Positions 40,444 through 50,800 of a stretch of DNA of 64,000 nt are shown here, piece by piece. A program made the translations under genes and the position numbers. Each line of letters starts with the position of its first letter. Within the stretch, counting starts at the first letter, position 1. The DNA is taken from positions 79,612-143,611 of the forward strand of contig CAKUMH010000004.1 in assembly GCA_934667625.1 (NCBI GenBank). The letters are read 5' to 3'. The notes under the pieces were generated by a model. It did no database searches, was not told the DNA's origin, and was given only the letters and a program-made list of their open reading frames with translations. This DNA comes from an uncultured Elusimicrobiales bacterium (GTDB lineage: Bacteria > Elusimicrobiota > Elusimicrobia > Elusimicrobiales > Elusimicrobiaceae).

Positions 40444-42237
40444 TTACTTGTAAAACTTGGCGAAAGTTTTGAGCGCCTCGGCCACGGCGGCGGGGTCCGC
40501 CCCGGTGGGAGTGGAAACAAAGTTTTCGTCGTAAAATTCCAAATTGCCGTAAGCGTCCATGACGGTCAGTTTATCCCCGGTGCGGATCGCTTTTTTGGTA
40601 TAGCTGGAAATGAGGGCAAAGGGCCGCGGCGAAGGGTCAAACAAATCCATGCCGATAGAATAATCCGCCGCCGGGTTTTGGCAGCCGTACGCGGTTTTTA
40701 ATACGGTAGGCGCCACGTCGTAATGTGTGGTGCGCCACGCGGCGGTGCGGGGCGCGGTTTGCCCGGGGCGCCATACAAACAGCGGCACGTGCGTTTGGTA
40801 TTTGGCAAAGTTACTGTTATGGCCCCAAAAATTGTGGCGCGTATCGTTTATTTCCTGCCCGTGGTCGCCCGTCAGCACGACGAGGGTGTTTTGCAAAAGT
40901 CCGTGCTTTTCCAGCGCAGAGAAAATGCGGTGTAGCATCCTATCGGTAAAATGGAGCGAATTTTTGTAGCGGTTCATATAGGGCGTCGGGTCGGTGTTTT
41001 TGGTGAGCGTTAAATAGTTCATCATCTCCCCCGCGGGCCGGAAGATTTGGTCCTCTTGGGGCGAATCGCTGCCGTGCGGCGCGTCCAAAAATACAAAACC
41101 GAAGAAGGGCGATTTTTGATTGTAATGCGCCAGGAAATCTTCAAACCCGTTGACGGCGTCCACGTCGCGTTCCCATTTTTCCTTGCCTTTGGATTCCAAA
41201 CGCAGGTCGGCAATGTCGGCAAAAATGTTTTGGTTGAAGGCGGGGCTGTTTAACTTGCCGCTGCTGTAAATGGCGGTTTGGTAGCCCAGCTTTTGCGCTT
41301 CGCTTACCAAAACGGGCGGCAGGTGGCGGCTGGTAAAGTCCGTCCAGTACGCATACGGCATGGAGTAAAAGAGCGAAAATACCCCCGCTTCCGTGGCGTT
41401 GCCGCCGCTTAAATGGTCGGCAAAATAGGTGGCGTTGGGGCGCTTGGCCCAAGCGGTAAGGTGCGGCATTACCTCCGGCGTTACCACGTCCGTGCGCCAC
41501 GATTCCACCAAAAGAACCAGCACGTTGGCGGGTTTTTCGGGCCTGCAGACAAGCGGGTTTAGCGGGTAATGCAGGGTGCCCTGTTTGGGCAGTGTATAGG
41601 GCGTACTTTTGGGTTCAAACCCCATTTTGCGAAGCCGCCTGTTGGCCGAAAGCGGGTTGGCAAAGGGCAGGCGGTCGCGTTGGGCGGCCACACTGGGCAC
41701 CAGCATAAAGCGGCCCCAAGCATACAGCCCGTTATATCCCATAAAAATAAGCAGCAGTACGCCCAGGACGGAAAGAATTAGTTTGCCGGACGGATTTGTG
41801 CGTTTGGCCAGGCGCATAAGCCCGTATTCCCCCGCTACGACCAAACACGCAAACACCGCCGCCATGACCCAGGTGGACGCGGGAAAGACAAAAATTTCCT
41901 TCCCGGCCGGGCCAAAAAAGAGCTGCAGCATGGCGGGGCTAATGTGAAAGCGGTATTGGGAATAGACCAAAATATCCGCGGCAAAAAAGAGCGTAAAGAG
42001 TGTGCCCCAGCCGACGGCCGCACAGGCAAGCGGCCGCTGGCCCAGCAGGCGCCAGGGCGCGCTTAAGAGGCAAAGCCCCAGGCCAAACAAAAACAAATGG
42101 CCCAAAATAAAAAGAGCGGTAAACGTGAGCCCTAAGCCGTCCGTAAAAAATCCGCCCGTGCGAAAATACAAAAGCGAGCACAAACACCACAAAATAAAAT
42201 TAAAAAAACAAAAAGAGGCTAAATTTCTTCCCTTCAT
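40444..42237 (-). CDS. YejM/PbgA-like inner-membrane sulfatase-fold protein
   Basis: 597 residues: five or six hydrophobic segments in the first 200 (DUF3413-like), then an alkaline-phosphatase/sulfatase-fold periplasmic domain. Metal and nucleophile motifs are visible: VLVLLVESWRTDVV, HLSGGNATEAGVFSLFYS (with the Thr that serves as nucleophile in this fold), FGFVFLDAPHGSD and LTGDHGQEIND. YejM controls LpxC stability and outer-membrane lipid content in enterobacteria. Here either that role or phospholipid headgroup transfer is possible. It is transcribed alone, with AAGGA upstream and TATACT at about 42255. Confidence 0.82.
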   Translation of the reverse strand: MKGRNLASFCFFNFILWCLCSLLYFRTGGFFTDGLGLTFTALFILGHLFLFGLGLCLLSAPWRLLGQRPLACAAVGWGTLFTLFFAADILVYSQYRFHISPAMLQLFFGPAGKEIFVFPASTWVMAAVFACLVVAGEYGLMRLAKRTNPSGKLILSVLGVLLLIFMGYNGLYAWGRFMLVPSVAAQRDRLPFANPLSANRRLRKMGFEPKSTPYTLPKQGTLHYPLNPLVCRPEKPANVLVLLVESWRTDVVTPEVMPHLTAWAKRPNATYFADHLSGGNATEAGVFSLFYSMPYAYWTDFTSRHLPPVLVSEAQKLGYQTAIYSSGKLNSPAFNQNIFADIADLRLESKGKEKWERDVDAVNGFEDFLAHYNQKSPFFGFVFLDAPHGSDSPQEDQIFRPAGEMMNYLTLTKNTDPTPYMNRYKNSLHFTDRMLHRIFSALEKHGLLQNTLVVLTGDHGQEINDTRHNFWGHNSNFAKYQTHVPLFVWRPGQTAPRTAAWRTTHYDVAPTVLKTAYGCQNPAADYSIGMDLFDPSPRPFALISSYTKKAIRTGDKLTVMDAYGNLEFYDENFVSTPTGADPAAVAEALKTFAKFYK

Positions 42238-42266
42238 GGTAACAATCCTTGATTAGTATACGTAAA

Positions 42267-44405
42267 TTATAACTTTTTTGGCGTGGGTTTGTGGGCGGCA
42301 AAGAAGGAGAGAACGGCCTTGGTTTCTTGGGAGGAAAAACCAAAGAGGGCGCACACGGCGGCGTCGGCCTGGTTCTGCAGGGCGGAAACATCGGCCTGCG
42401 GATTTGCTTTTTTCGCCGCGTATAAACGGCGGGCTAAATCTTCCAGCTCTTTTTGTTTGTTTGGCGGCGCCATGGGGACGGGCAAGGCTTTAAGCGGGGC
42501 GGCGTACAGTTCCAGCAGGTTTCCCTTGCGCTTGCCGTTGAAGTAAAGCCAGGCGTAATACGGCGCGGAATTAAAAAGAGCGAGCAGGTACCAAAGGGTA
42601 GTGCCGCTTGTGGGCGTGGAAATAAAGTACACGTCCGAACTGGCGTACCACGGCCCGGGCGCAAAGGCGAACGTGTTGCGGGGACTGCGCTGCGGGACGG
42701 CCAGTTTGTCCGCTTCAAAATCCATTTTGCGGCGGACGGAACCGAACCAGTATTCCCCCCGTTTTAAGGCTTTGTCTATGCCGTTGTTGTTTTGTTTGCG
42801 GGCCAGCAGAATAGGGGCAAAACGCGCCAAGTGTTTTTTTAGGACGGGGTATTGGGAAAAATCGGTGTGGCGGTCGTTGGGGTAAAAAAAGTCAATCAAA
42901 AAGAACTCCGGTTTTTGGGCGGCCGCATAGGGATGAATTTGGGAGTTTTTGTAAAACGGTTTTAAGCGGGCCGCTTCGGCGGCGGAAAGGGGCAGACATT
43001 GCCTTTCCCGTTGGGACAGCACAAACACGCCGTCCCCTGGGTGGATGTTTTCTAGGGGGTGCTTTTTAAGGTGCAGGGCGGAAATTTTGTCGCACCCGGT
43101 CATCAGGCCGTTGGTGACGGAGGCGACGTCTTGCAATTTTTGTGCACAGGCGGCCATTTTGGCTAGGGCGTTTTGCAGGTCCCCCGTGTCCTGTGTACGC
43201 AGGTAATTTTCCGCGCCGTGGTAGAGCGAGGTTTGCGGGACGGACAGGCGGCCCATTTGGCAGGGCGGTTTGTGGGGCGTGGCATTTTTTTCAAACACGC
43301 TGATTAAACTGTGGTGCCCGAGGGCTTGCTTAAAAAGGCGGTGGGAACCGAAATCTTCCAAATACAAAAAGGCCGCTTCTCGCTTAAGCGTTTGGCGCAA
43401 GGGGCCTGCGCCCGCCGCGGTGGCAAAGTAGGGCGTGGTGAGCAGTGCGCTGATTCCGCCCGGACGCACGAGCGAAAGGGAAAGGTAAAAAAAGAAATAA
43501 AGCAGGTCGCTCTTGGGCGTAAAATAGGGGCCCCACAGCGGGTTGTGGCGCAGGCCGTCAAAAAGCGCGCGGTGGTTTTTTTGCCCGATATAAGGCGGAT
43601 TGGCAAGCAGTGCGTCAAAGCCGTTCTGCGCCGTAAACACCTGCGCAAAGCGGGCTTGAAAAATGGTTTTCTGTCCGCGGCAGGCCAGCGCACTGGCGCA
43701 GAAACTGTGCGGCAGCAGGGTGTGCACGTCGGGCGTGCCCCCCGCTTCGTGGAGCAAAAGCGCCAGGCGCAGTTTCAGGTTAACGAGTGCCTCGCCGGAG
43801 ATATCGGACGCATAGAGGTTGTGCGTGAAAATGTGCGTAAGGAGCGCGGCTGGGGCGCTTTTAGGCGACAACAGATGCCGGATTTGGGACAGCTCCAGGG
43901 CGAAGGGGACCAACAGGCTACCCGCCCCGCAGGCCGGGTCGCAAACGGTTACGGTAGATAGAAATTGATCCACGGTGCGCACGGAAACGGTGGGGAGTAA
44001 GTGTCCGTCCAGCAGGGATTGCGCCTCGTTTTGCGTCAAACGGGCTTGGCGGGTAAGGAGCGAAAAAAGCAGGCGGCGCGCCAAGTGCCGGGCCACGGGA
44101 AAAGGTGTATAAAAGGTGCCGCTTGCACGGCGGTTTGGCGTGGACAGTTCCCCCAGTTGGGCCAAGACTTCGGCCGTGAGGGCGTTAGGCGTGCCTTCCG
44201 GTTGGGGTACGTACGGCCGGAGGAGTTCTTCCGCTTGGCGGAGAAGTTGGGCGGGAACGGCTTGGACGGGTGCAAAGTGGCTGAGCCAGGGTGCATTTTC
44301 CCCCGCTAAATGGCGGGCAAGCACATAGCGCAGGACGGGCGGTGTTACCTTTCCGGAGAGCTGGGCGAGTGTGCGGAAAAATGGGCGCAAGGAAGAACCG
44401 TTCAT
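42267..44405 (-). CDS. Large N6-adenine DNA methyltransferase (Eco57I/TaqI-like)
   Basis: 712 residues. Motif X GTFYTP (96-101), motif I DPACGAGSL (156-164) and catalytic NPPY (269-272) are all intact. The C-terminal half (about 400-700) resembles the target-recognition part of TaqI/Eco57I-type enzymes (VASVTNGLMTGCDK, LYAAPLKALPVP). The N-terminal region lacks a visible PD-(D/E)XK nuclease motif, so this looks like a methyltransferase without its own cutting domain. It overlaps by 4 nt the secreted-protein gene that precedes it on the minus strand. No restriction gene is adjacent. Confidence 0.88.
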   Translation of the reverse strand: MNGSSLRPFFRTLAQLSGKVTPPVLRYVLARHLAGENAPWLSHFAPVQAVPAQLLRQAEELLRPYVPQPEGTPNALTAEVLAQLGELSTPNRRASGTFYTPFPVARHLARRLLFSLLTRQARLTQNEAQSLLDGHLLPTVSVRTVDQFLSTVTVCDPACGAGSLLVPFALELSQIRHLLSPKSAPAALLTHIFTHNLYASDISGEALVNLKLRLALLLHEAGGTPDVHTLLPHSFCASALACRGQKTIFQARFAQVFTAQNGFDALLANPPYIGQKNHRALFDGLRHNPLWGPYFTPKSDLLYFFFYLSLSLVRPGGISALLTTPYFATAAGAGPLRQTLKREAAFLYLEDFGSHRLFKQALGHHSLISVFEKNATPHKPPCQMGRLSVPQTSLYHGAENYLRTQDTGDLQNALAKMAACAQKLQDVASVTNGLMTGCDKISALHLKKHPLENIHPGDGVFVLSQRERQCLPLSAAEAARLKPFYKNSQIHPYAAAQKPEFFLIDFFYPNDRHTDFSQYPVLKKHLARFAPILLARKQNNNGIDKALKRGEYWFGSVRRKMDFEADKLAVPQRSPRNTFAFAPGPWYASSDVYFISTPTSGTTLWYLLALFNSAPYYAWLYFNGKRKGNLLELYAAPLKALPVPMAPPNKQKELEDLARRLYAAKKANPQADVSALQNQADAAVCALFGFSSQETKAVLSFFAAHKPTPKKL

Positions 44406-45775
44406 TTGAAGGGAAGGTTCCCGCGCAGGTAATCTACCAGCTGGTTTTTAAGTAAAAGATTTTGATAAAAGAAGGTGCCTTCCGTGCTGCTGGCCCGGTA
44501 GTATTGGGCGTAATAATCCCAATTAGTCGGGTTGGCGGCAATGGCCTGCCGGAGCGATTCTTTGTCTTGGCGGGCTTCCTGCATGCGTTTTTCGGTATAG
44601 GCAAGTTTTTGGTCCTCGTTCCAATCCCAGTAAGGGTCTTTGGAGGAGGCTGTTGCGGGCTTGGGCAGATAGTTGTTTAACGGGTTCCCGCTGTTGTGTA
44701 AGACGCGCTCGTACGGCAGGCCCAGGGATTCTGCCACGGCATAGGAGCCGTAGGTGGCTTCTTGGTCTTTGAGGAGGGCCTCCAGCTTTTTGAGTGTGCT
44801 CTGTGGGGCGGCCGCACCAAGGGACTCAAGTCTTTCTTTGTGATAGCGGATGTATCCCAGGCGTTGGGCGTCTGTTAGGGGAACGTCCCCCGGGAAGAAA
44901 GGCGTATCAGGCGGGAGCGGCTGTTTGCCGCGGACAATGAGAGAATTGAGGCGCGTTTGGCTCTGAGCGAGGACTTCCTCTACAATGGCGAGGTAGGCAT
45001 CCTGCTGCTGAAACTTGAGGTAAGCCAAAAAATCCAAGTGATTGACTTTGCTAAGATCTTCCGCCCCTTGGATGAGCAGGTTTTGCATTTTCCCATGCCG
45101 ATATGAGCGGGCCCTTTGTACAAATTCGCGCTGGGCTTCAAGGGTAGGCTGGGAGGCAAAGGATTCTAGGACAGACTGGTCCATGACAAAGAAACGCGGC
45201 TGCTGTGAAAGGATGACCTCTTTCACCAGTTCTTTGGGAAAAACCGGAGCCACACAGAACACCCTTTCCATGTCTTTTTCCGAGAGGAGGGCAAATTCTT
45301 CCGCGGCGTGGATGGCTTCCTCCAGGCGGGTTTGAAATTTGGAGAAGGCGGAGGCATCTAGAAGGATTTTCTCGTTGGGATAGAGGGCTTCTAAGTTGGA
45401 TTTTAAGAAGGTGTCCCTGTCCAAAATAAAACGGGCGCGCGAAGAGACAACTTGGGGATTTTTAGGAAATTCTTTTGTCAAAATCTCTTTTGCCTGGCGA
45501 CTGAATAACTGGGATTTGCCTATGCGGGCATACATCCACCCGGAAAGGGTTTTTCCCATGCGGGCGTCAAGGCGCATTGGGGTGAGTTTTTGCCTGGGAA
45601 GGGACGGAAGTTTGACAACCCGCATGTGGGCCGCGGCGCGGACCCATTTTTCGGAAGAATTGCGAAACCAGGCCGACATAACGCCTCTGGGAAACCCCTG
45701 CGCGCAAACGGGGAGGGTGGAAACAAGTAAAACAAAAAGGAGTAGAAAATTTTTAGTGGTACGAAAAAAGTGCAT
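44402..45775 (-). CDS. Exported protein of unknown function, coupled to the methyltransferase gene
   Basis: 457 residues with a signal peptide (about 1-25, ending PVCAQ). The mature protein is mostly helical in appearance, with many Gln, Leu, Arg and Glu, and no recognised domain. Segments such as VPLTDAQRLGYIRYHKERL and ATNPTNWDYYAQYYR-like stretches suggest a repeat-rich helical scaffold. The reading frame overlaps the start of the methyltransferase by 4 nt, which is odd for an exported protein and a DNA enzyme. No nuclease motif is visible, so it is not an obvious restriction partner. Confidence 0.7.
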   Translation of the reverse strand: MHFFRTTKNFLLLFVLLVSTLPVCAQGFPRGVMSAWFRNSSEKWVRAAAHMRVVKLPSLPRQKLTPMRLDARMGKTLSGWMYARIGKSQLFSRQAKEILTKEFPKNPQVVSSRARFILDRDTFLKSNLEALYPNEKILLDASAFSKFQTRLEEAIHAAEEFALLSEKDMERVFCVAPVFPKELVKEVILSQQPRFFVMDQSVLESFASQPTLEAQREFVQRARSYRHGKMQNLLIQGAEDLSKVNHLDFLAYLKFQQQDAYLAIVEEVLAQSQTRLNSLIVRGKQPLPPDTPFFPGDVPLTDAQRLGYIRYHKERLESLGAAAPQSTLKKLEALLKDQEATYGSYAVAESLGLPYERVLHNSGNPLNNYLPKPATASSKDPYWDWNEDQKLAYTEKRMQEARQDKESLRQAIAANPTNWDYYAQYYRASSTEGTFFYQNLLLKNQLVDYLRGNLPFK

Positions 45776-45885
45776 AGCCTGCTCCCAAAATAAGATACCT
45801 TACTTTATTAGTATAAGATATGCGGGGAATTTTGTAAAAGGGCCAAAGGGCCTAGATGAAAGCGTTTTTTGGACCTAGGACTATA

Positions 45886-45926
45886 TAAAAAGAAACCGGG
45901 GAAACGGATTTCCGTTCCCCCGGTGT
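45886..45926 (-). terminator. Terminator of the PPi-PFK gene
   Basis: On the minus strand, ACCGGGGGAACGGA-AA-TCCGTTTCCCCGGT followed by TTCTTTTTATA. Confidence 0.85.
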
Positions 45927-45941
45927 AAATCGCTTTGGCGG

Positions 45942-47636
45942 TTATTTGACCTTTTTTCCTTGTTCTAAGAGCAAGGTGTAGGTGGTCATATCCGTTACTT
46001 CCGCAGGACCGAAGAACTGAATCGGGCCGGGGAAGGTGTAAAGGTCCAGCTCCGCCCAGGCGGCGCGGTTCTTGGCCAGGTGCTTGAAGGGTTCACCTTT
46101 GAGCTCCACGAGGGCTTTTTTGATGACGGGTTTTTCTTTGCCTTTGCGGCGTTCAATGTTCATCATCATCGTCAGCGGGATGCCGCCGCATTCCCAATCC
46201 TGCGCTTTTTTGGTCAGCTTGCGCACGGAGGAAAGGTAGCCGGAGCATTTGTTGAGCGCGAGCACCGCCGCGTTGTAGCCCAGCGCGTAGGTGTAGTTGG
46301 CGTCAAAGGTGGAGGGCACGCCGCAGCGGCCTTCGTACCCGAAGAAGTGCGTAATGGCGGAGAACTTGCCCGTGTATTCGCCGGCCTTTTTCATTTCGGC
46401 CAGTTTGGTGCGGAGCATTTCCACCAGGAGTTTTTCGGTTTCAATGAGGGACACCTGCACGTTGCCGTGCGGGTCGCGGTCCAGCATGAGCTGGCTGGCA
46501 ATGCCGGCGGGCAGGGATTTCATCAAATCGGCGAGTTTGGCCGGGAGCTTGGAAAGGATAAATTCCTTCTTTTCCGCCAAAGTGTTCATTTTGGACAGTT
46601 CGGCTTCGTGGTCGGCCAGTGAATCGTTCAGTGCGCTGATGAGTTCCTTCATTTCCGGGATAAATTCAATCAGTCCTTCCGGCACGAGTACCACGCCGAA
46701 GTTTTTGCCCGCTTTGGCGCGTTTGGCAATCAGTTTGGCAAGATCGTTTACGATTTGCGCAAGCGTCATCTTTTTAGCTAAGACTTCTTCGCCAATCAGC
46801 ACGGCGTTGGGGTGGGTTTTAAAGGCCACTTCCAGCGTGATGTGCGAGGCGCTTCTGCCCATCAGGCGTACAAAGTGCCAGTATTTGCGGGCGGAGTTGA
46901 CGTCGCGTTCAATGTTGCCCACGAGCTCGGCGTAAATTTTGGTGGCGGTATCAAACCCGAAGGAGGTTTCAATCTGTTTGTTTTTGAGGTCGCCGTCAAT
47001 CGTCTTTGGAACGCCAATGACGGTGATGTCCACGCCCTGCTGTTTTAAGTATTCGGCAATCACGCAGGCGTTGGTGTTGGAGTCATCTCCCCCCACCACC
47101 ACGAGTGCGTCCATTTTGTTGGCGAGCAGGTTGTCCTTGGCGGCTTTTAACTGTTCGTCCGTTTCAATTTTGGTGCGGCCGGATTGAATGAGGTCAAAAC
47201 CACCGGTGTTGCGGTAGCTTTTCATCAGGGTAGGCGTGATTTCAATAAATTTGTTTTCCACAATGCCGCTGGGGCCGCCCAAGAAACCAAAAAGTTTGTT
47301 CTTGGCGTTGGCTTTCTTAAGACCGTCCAAAAGCCCGCCGATGACGTTGTGCCCGCCCGGGGCTTGGCCGCCGGAGAGCACGACGCCCACGCGCACGGCT
47401 TTTTTGCACACGGCGGTGTTGGCGCCTTTTACAAAGGTAATTTCCGGCAGGCCGTATGTATTGGGGAAAATCCGTTTGACGGCGGCCTGGTCAGCCACGC
47501 TTTTGGTGGCTTTGCCGGCTTTGGCCTTGACGGCCGCAGGGCCTTTTTTGAGGATGTTGGGGAGCACGGGCTGGAATGCACAGCGGTGCTTTTGAAGTTG
47601 CGAACATTCGCATTTCGGGGTGCTTTTGGTAGACAT
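45942..47636 (-). CDS. pfp: Pyrophosphate-dependent phosphofructokinase (long form)
   Basis: Phosphorylates fructose 6-phosphate with pyrophosphate instead of ATP, reversibly. 564 residues, the length of the long PPi-PFK group. Diagnostic residues: VVLSGGQAPGGHNVIGG, VVVGGDDSNTNA (the GGDD Asp that excludes ATP), VPKTIDGDLKN (the Lys-bearing PPi motif), RLMGRSASHITLE and FFGYEGRCGVPS. The N-terminal 55 residues carry a short Cys-rich start (CECSQLQKHRC) that is not usual. It is transcribed alone; AAAGGAG ribosome site and TATAAT at about 47672-47677. Confidence 0.93.
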   Translation of the reverse strand: MSTKSTPKCECSQLQKHRCAFQPVLPNILKKGPAAVKAKAGKATKSVADQAAVKRIFPNTYGLPEITFVKGANTAVCKKAVRVGVVLSGGQAPGGHNVIGGLLDGLKKANAKNKLFGFLGGPSGIVENKFIEITPTLMKSYRNTGGFDLIQSGRTKIETDEQLKAAKDNLLANKMDALVVVGGDDSNTNACVIAEYLKQQGVDITVIGVPKTIDGDLKNKQIETSFGFDTATKIYAELVGNIERDVNSARKYWHFVRLMGRSASHITLEVAFKTHPNAVLIGEEVLAKKMTLAQIVNDLAKLIAKRAKAGKNFGVVLVPEGLIEFIPEMKELISALNDSLADHEAELSKMNTLAEKKEFILSKLPAKLADLMKSLPAGIASQLMLDRDPHGNVQVSLIETEKLLVEMLRTKLAEMKKAGEYTGKFSAITHFFGYEGRCGVPSTFDANYTYALGYNAAVLALNKCSGYLSSVRKLTKKAQDWECGGIPLTMMMNIERRKGKEKPVIKKALVELKGEPFKHLAKNRAAWAELDLYTFPGPIQFFGPAEVTDMTTYTLLLEQGKKVK

Positions 47637-47832
47637 GCTAATCTCCTTTCAAAGATACAATCTCTGTCTTTATTATACAAAATTGTCCGCGCGTGTACGC
47701 GTAAGGGTAGGGAACAAAAGGCCTAGACGCGGCCTGGGTCTTTTGGCCCTTGCACCAAGGAAGAATATGTGCAACAATCAAAATAGGTGCCGGTGTGCAC
47801 CCGCTTGCCAATTTTAAGAGGAATTATTTTAT

Positions 47833-50800
47833 ATGAAAATATCGCATCTTTCCTACCTGTTTCACCGCAGTGTTTGTCTGTTTGTCGCCGGCAGTTTATT
47901 TATCAATTTGACCTCCCCCGCCCTTGCACAAAGCGTTTCCCGCCGAAACAAAAAAATTAATTCGCAGAAGCTGAACCGGGAAATTACCCGCCAAGTCTAT
48001 GTAGCGCAGCAGGATGCAACGTACTTGCCAGATGTGGAGAGACAGCGCCAGTTGGCCATAGGTAACAGACGGGCGAATCGCGGCAGTTTAACGGATAAGG
48101 AAGTTTCCCGCTTGTATGAAATTACCGAGATGTTTTCCGGCAAACCGGGAGAAAACAAAAAAGAAGATGCGTTTGAGACCTTTAAAGAGGAATTATACAG
48201 GCAAACGGCTGCTGAGCAGCAAAGACAGCTTACCAGCATTAAAAAACAAGCGGAGCAGACACGCCAAAATTTGCAGGCCGAGGCGCAGCGTATGTCAGAC
48301 CCGGCCCAATATGATCAGGCCGCCGTGCAGGCGTGGCTGGCGGAAAATTTAAAACAGCTAAATCAGTGGGAAAAGACGGGTATCAATAATGTAAAAAAAT
48401 GGCGCAAAACGCAAAATGCTCGCCTGAAACCCATGTTTAACCAAGAAAGCAAAAAAGCGCTTGCAGAGGCAGAAATGCAGGTGTGGCAAGCAATAAAAGA
48501 TTTGTTTACGCTATACAATAAAGCGCCGCTTGCCCGCCGTACCTTGATGACGCTTGGCGTGCAGATTCTTCCCATGCGGAACATGAAAGGAAATTCCTTC
48601 TTTTCTAATGGGCAAAAACAAATCTTGACCAAATTATACCGTGCCGAAGTGAAGGCCGGGTTGCGTTGCGAAACTAATTGTGATGCCGCCATTAATGCCG
48701 TGATTGGCCTGGGGATGGTTTCTTCCTCGCGTAATGACGCCTACCTGATTGATGATTTTATTGTAGCGCAGCGGGAAAGACCCTATTCCGTTCCAGCCCT
48801 GTTGGCAGGCATGGGGGCCTTACTGGCCATGAAGGAGTATGGCGTTGTGCGCGGCATTATTGCCAAGGCGACGCAACAGGAGGCGGACCTTTCCGACTTT
48901 GATTTGCTTAGCTTTACTACCTATGTAGATGCATACCAAAACAAGGACGGTAAGTACTTGGGTAAAGTATCCAAGTTTGCCACCTATCCTACCACAAAAG
49001 ACGTAAGCGAACACGCTCCCATCGCGAATGCGTGGGAGGAAGTAGCGCTTATGTTAGCGACCGAAGGAAGCCGGGACAGTTTGGATATCTTAAAGGAATT
49101 TGGAGTTAACCAGTGCGGGGTGTATGTAGATACAACCATTACCCTCAAAAAAGAATATAAGCTGGCTTGCCGCGGCATTGTACCCTTTTTAGCGGGGGCA
49201 CTCATCAGCGGTAAAAGCGGGGCGTCTCAATACAGTCCGTTCGCTTCGGGATTAGAACCCGGAACTTATTTGGCCGGTAATGGACGTGGCGGCGTGATTA
49301 CCGCAGAAAAAGCGGCGGCCAACCGCCGCCTTTACAAGGCCAAACGCCAAAATTTCTTTGACTATGTAAAAAAGACCGGCTTGTCTGCCGAGGCGGCACT
49401 TGCGCGCCATTTGTTTTTGCAGACCATGGGCGATTTGAATGCCGACAGTGAGCTGGCGTTGGACGCCAAATTGTACAAAGTTTATAAACGCTCGGCGGCC
49501 AAACACGCGCCCAACAAAGGATATGCCATTAAACCGTACAAAAAAGGCAGTGCCATATACAATGCAAAGCGTGTGTCGCAGGACTCTTTAAAATGGTGGC
49601 GCCGTGCCGCGCAGGTGGCGGATGTTTTGGTTTTGTTGTGGTGTTTGTGGGACTTAACAAAATGGACGGTTAAGGGTGTTAACATGGGGCGTGCCATGTA
49701 CCAAGCGATGAAGATGAGCCGCACCGGTGCAACGGTGGCCCAGCGTGCGGTGATGCTGCGCCGCTTGAAAGTGGCGTCCAACTTCCGTTTTTTCCGCAAT
49801 ATCCCCGTGCGTGTTAAGGCCGGTATGACTCCTGTGGTGCAGGCGCAGCTCCCGCAGTTTACCGTGCGCCCACAGCTGTTGAAGGTGCCGGGCGAATTTA
49901 TCCCCGATGCTTCCCAAATGGTGGCGGCCAATCTTAAATTTGCGGGAGAAGCCGGAACCTTGGCTGTCAATGCCGAGGCCGCAACGTACCCGACTGTTTT
50001 TAATGTGGAGCAACTGGCCGGTGCCAACCAAGCGTTTGACGGTGTCGCCCAGCGCGCCAACACGGCGTTTGCCAACCGTTCTTGGTGGAAACGGACATTT
50101 ACCTTTAATGCAGACACCTCTTACCGTTCCTTTTTGGCTAAGGAGATTGAGGGGTTGTCCCGGTTGCCGGGACTAAAGAAATACGACAATTACTTTTTAG
50201 CCGCAAGCGTGCGCGAAATGAACATCGGCGTGCCCAAGAACATTGAATCGTTTAGATTTAAACCGTTGCTTTCGGGCGGCGCGGTGGACGGCGCGGCCGT
50301 GGACGGATTTTTGGGCAAGGTCTTGGGTTTTGCCCCCAATGCCGAGCAGACCTCCTATGTAACCCATTTGCTTTCCGGCGCTTTGGAACAGACCAATTTG
50401 CAATTTGCGCATGCCAGCTGGTGGCAGCGCTCCTTCCGCCGGACGACCCGCTACCGGGAAATGTTTGTAGGCAATTTGACCGCCGCTATGGACGCGGACA
50501 GAAGAGTGTTTACCAATGAGACGTTTGGCAAAATCGGTCAGTCGCTTATTTCTGCCATTGGGCAGGATAAAACGCTGGGGGTGCCGTCCTCTTTATCCAA
50601 ATATGCAGCCATGCCGTTTAACGTGGAAAAACGTGAATACAAAACGATGGGTTCGTCCGTATTGTATTCTACGGATCCGTCTGTTCGCCCCGTGGAACTG
50701 CCGCTGGATGTGAAGGTGGAAACGGGTGTTTCCGGCGTGCGTTCAGGGGTGTACCAACGGGTTGTTTTTACGGACAAAAAGCCTGCTTTTATCTTTGGCG

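Noticed and set aside
42267..45775. Complete restriction-modification system
   Set aside because: No PD-(D/E)XK, HNH or GIY-YIG motif could be seen in the 457-residue neighbour, and it has a signal peptide.
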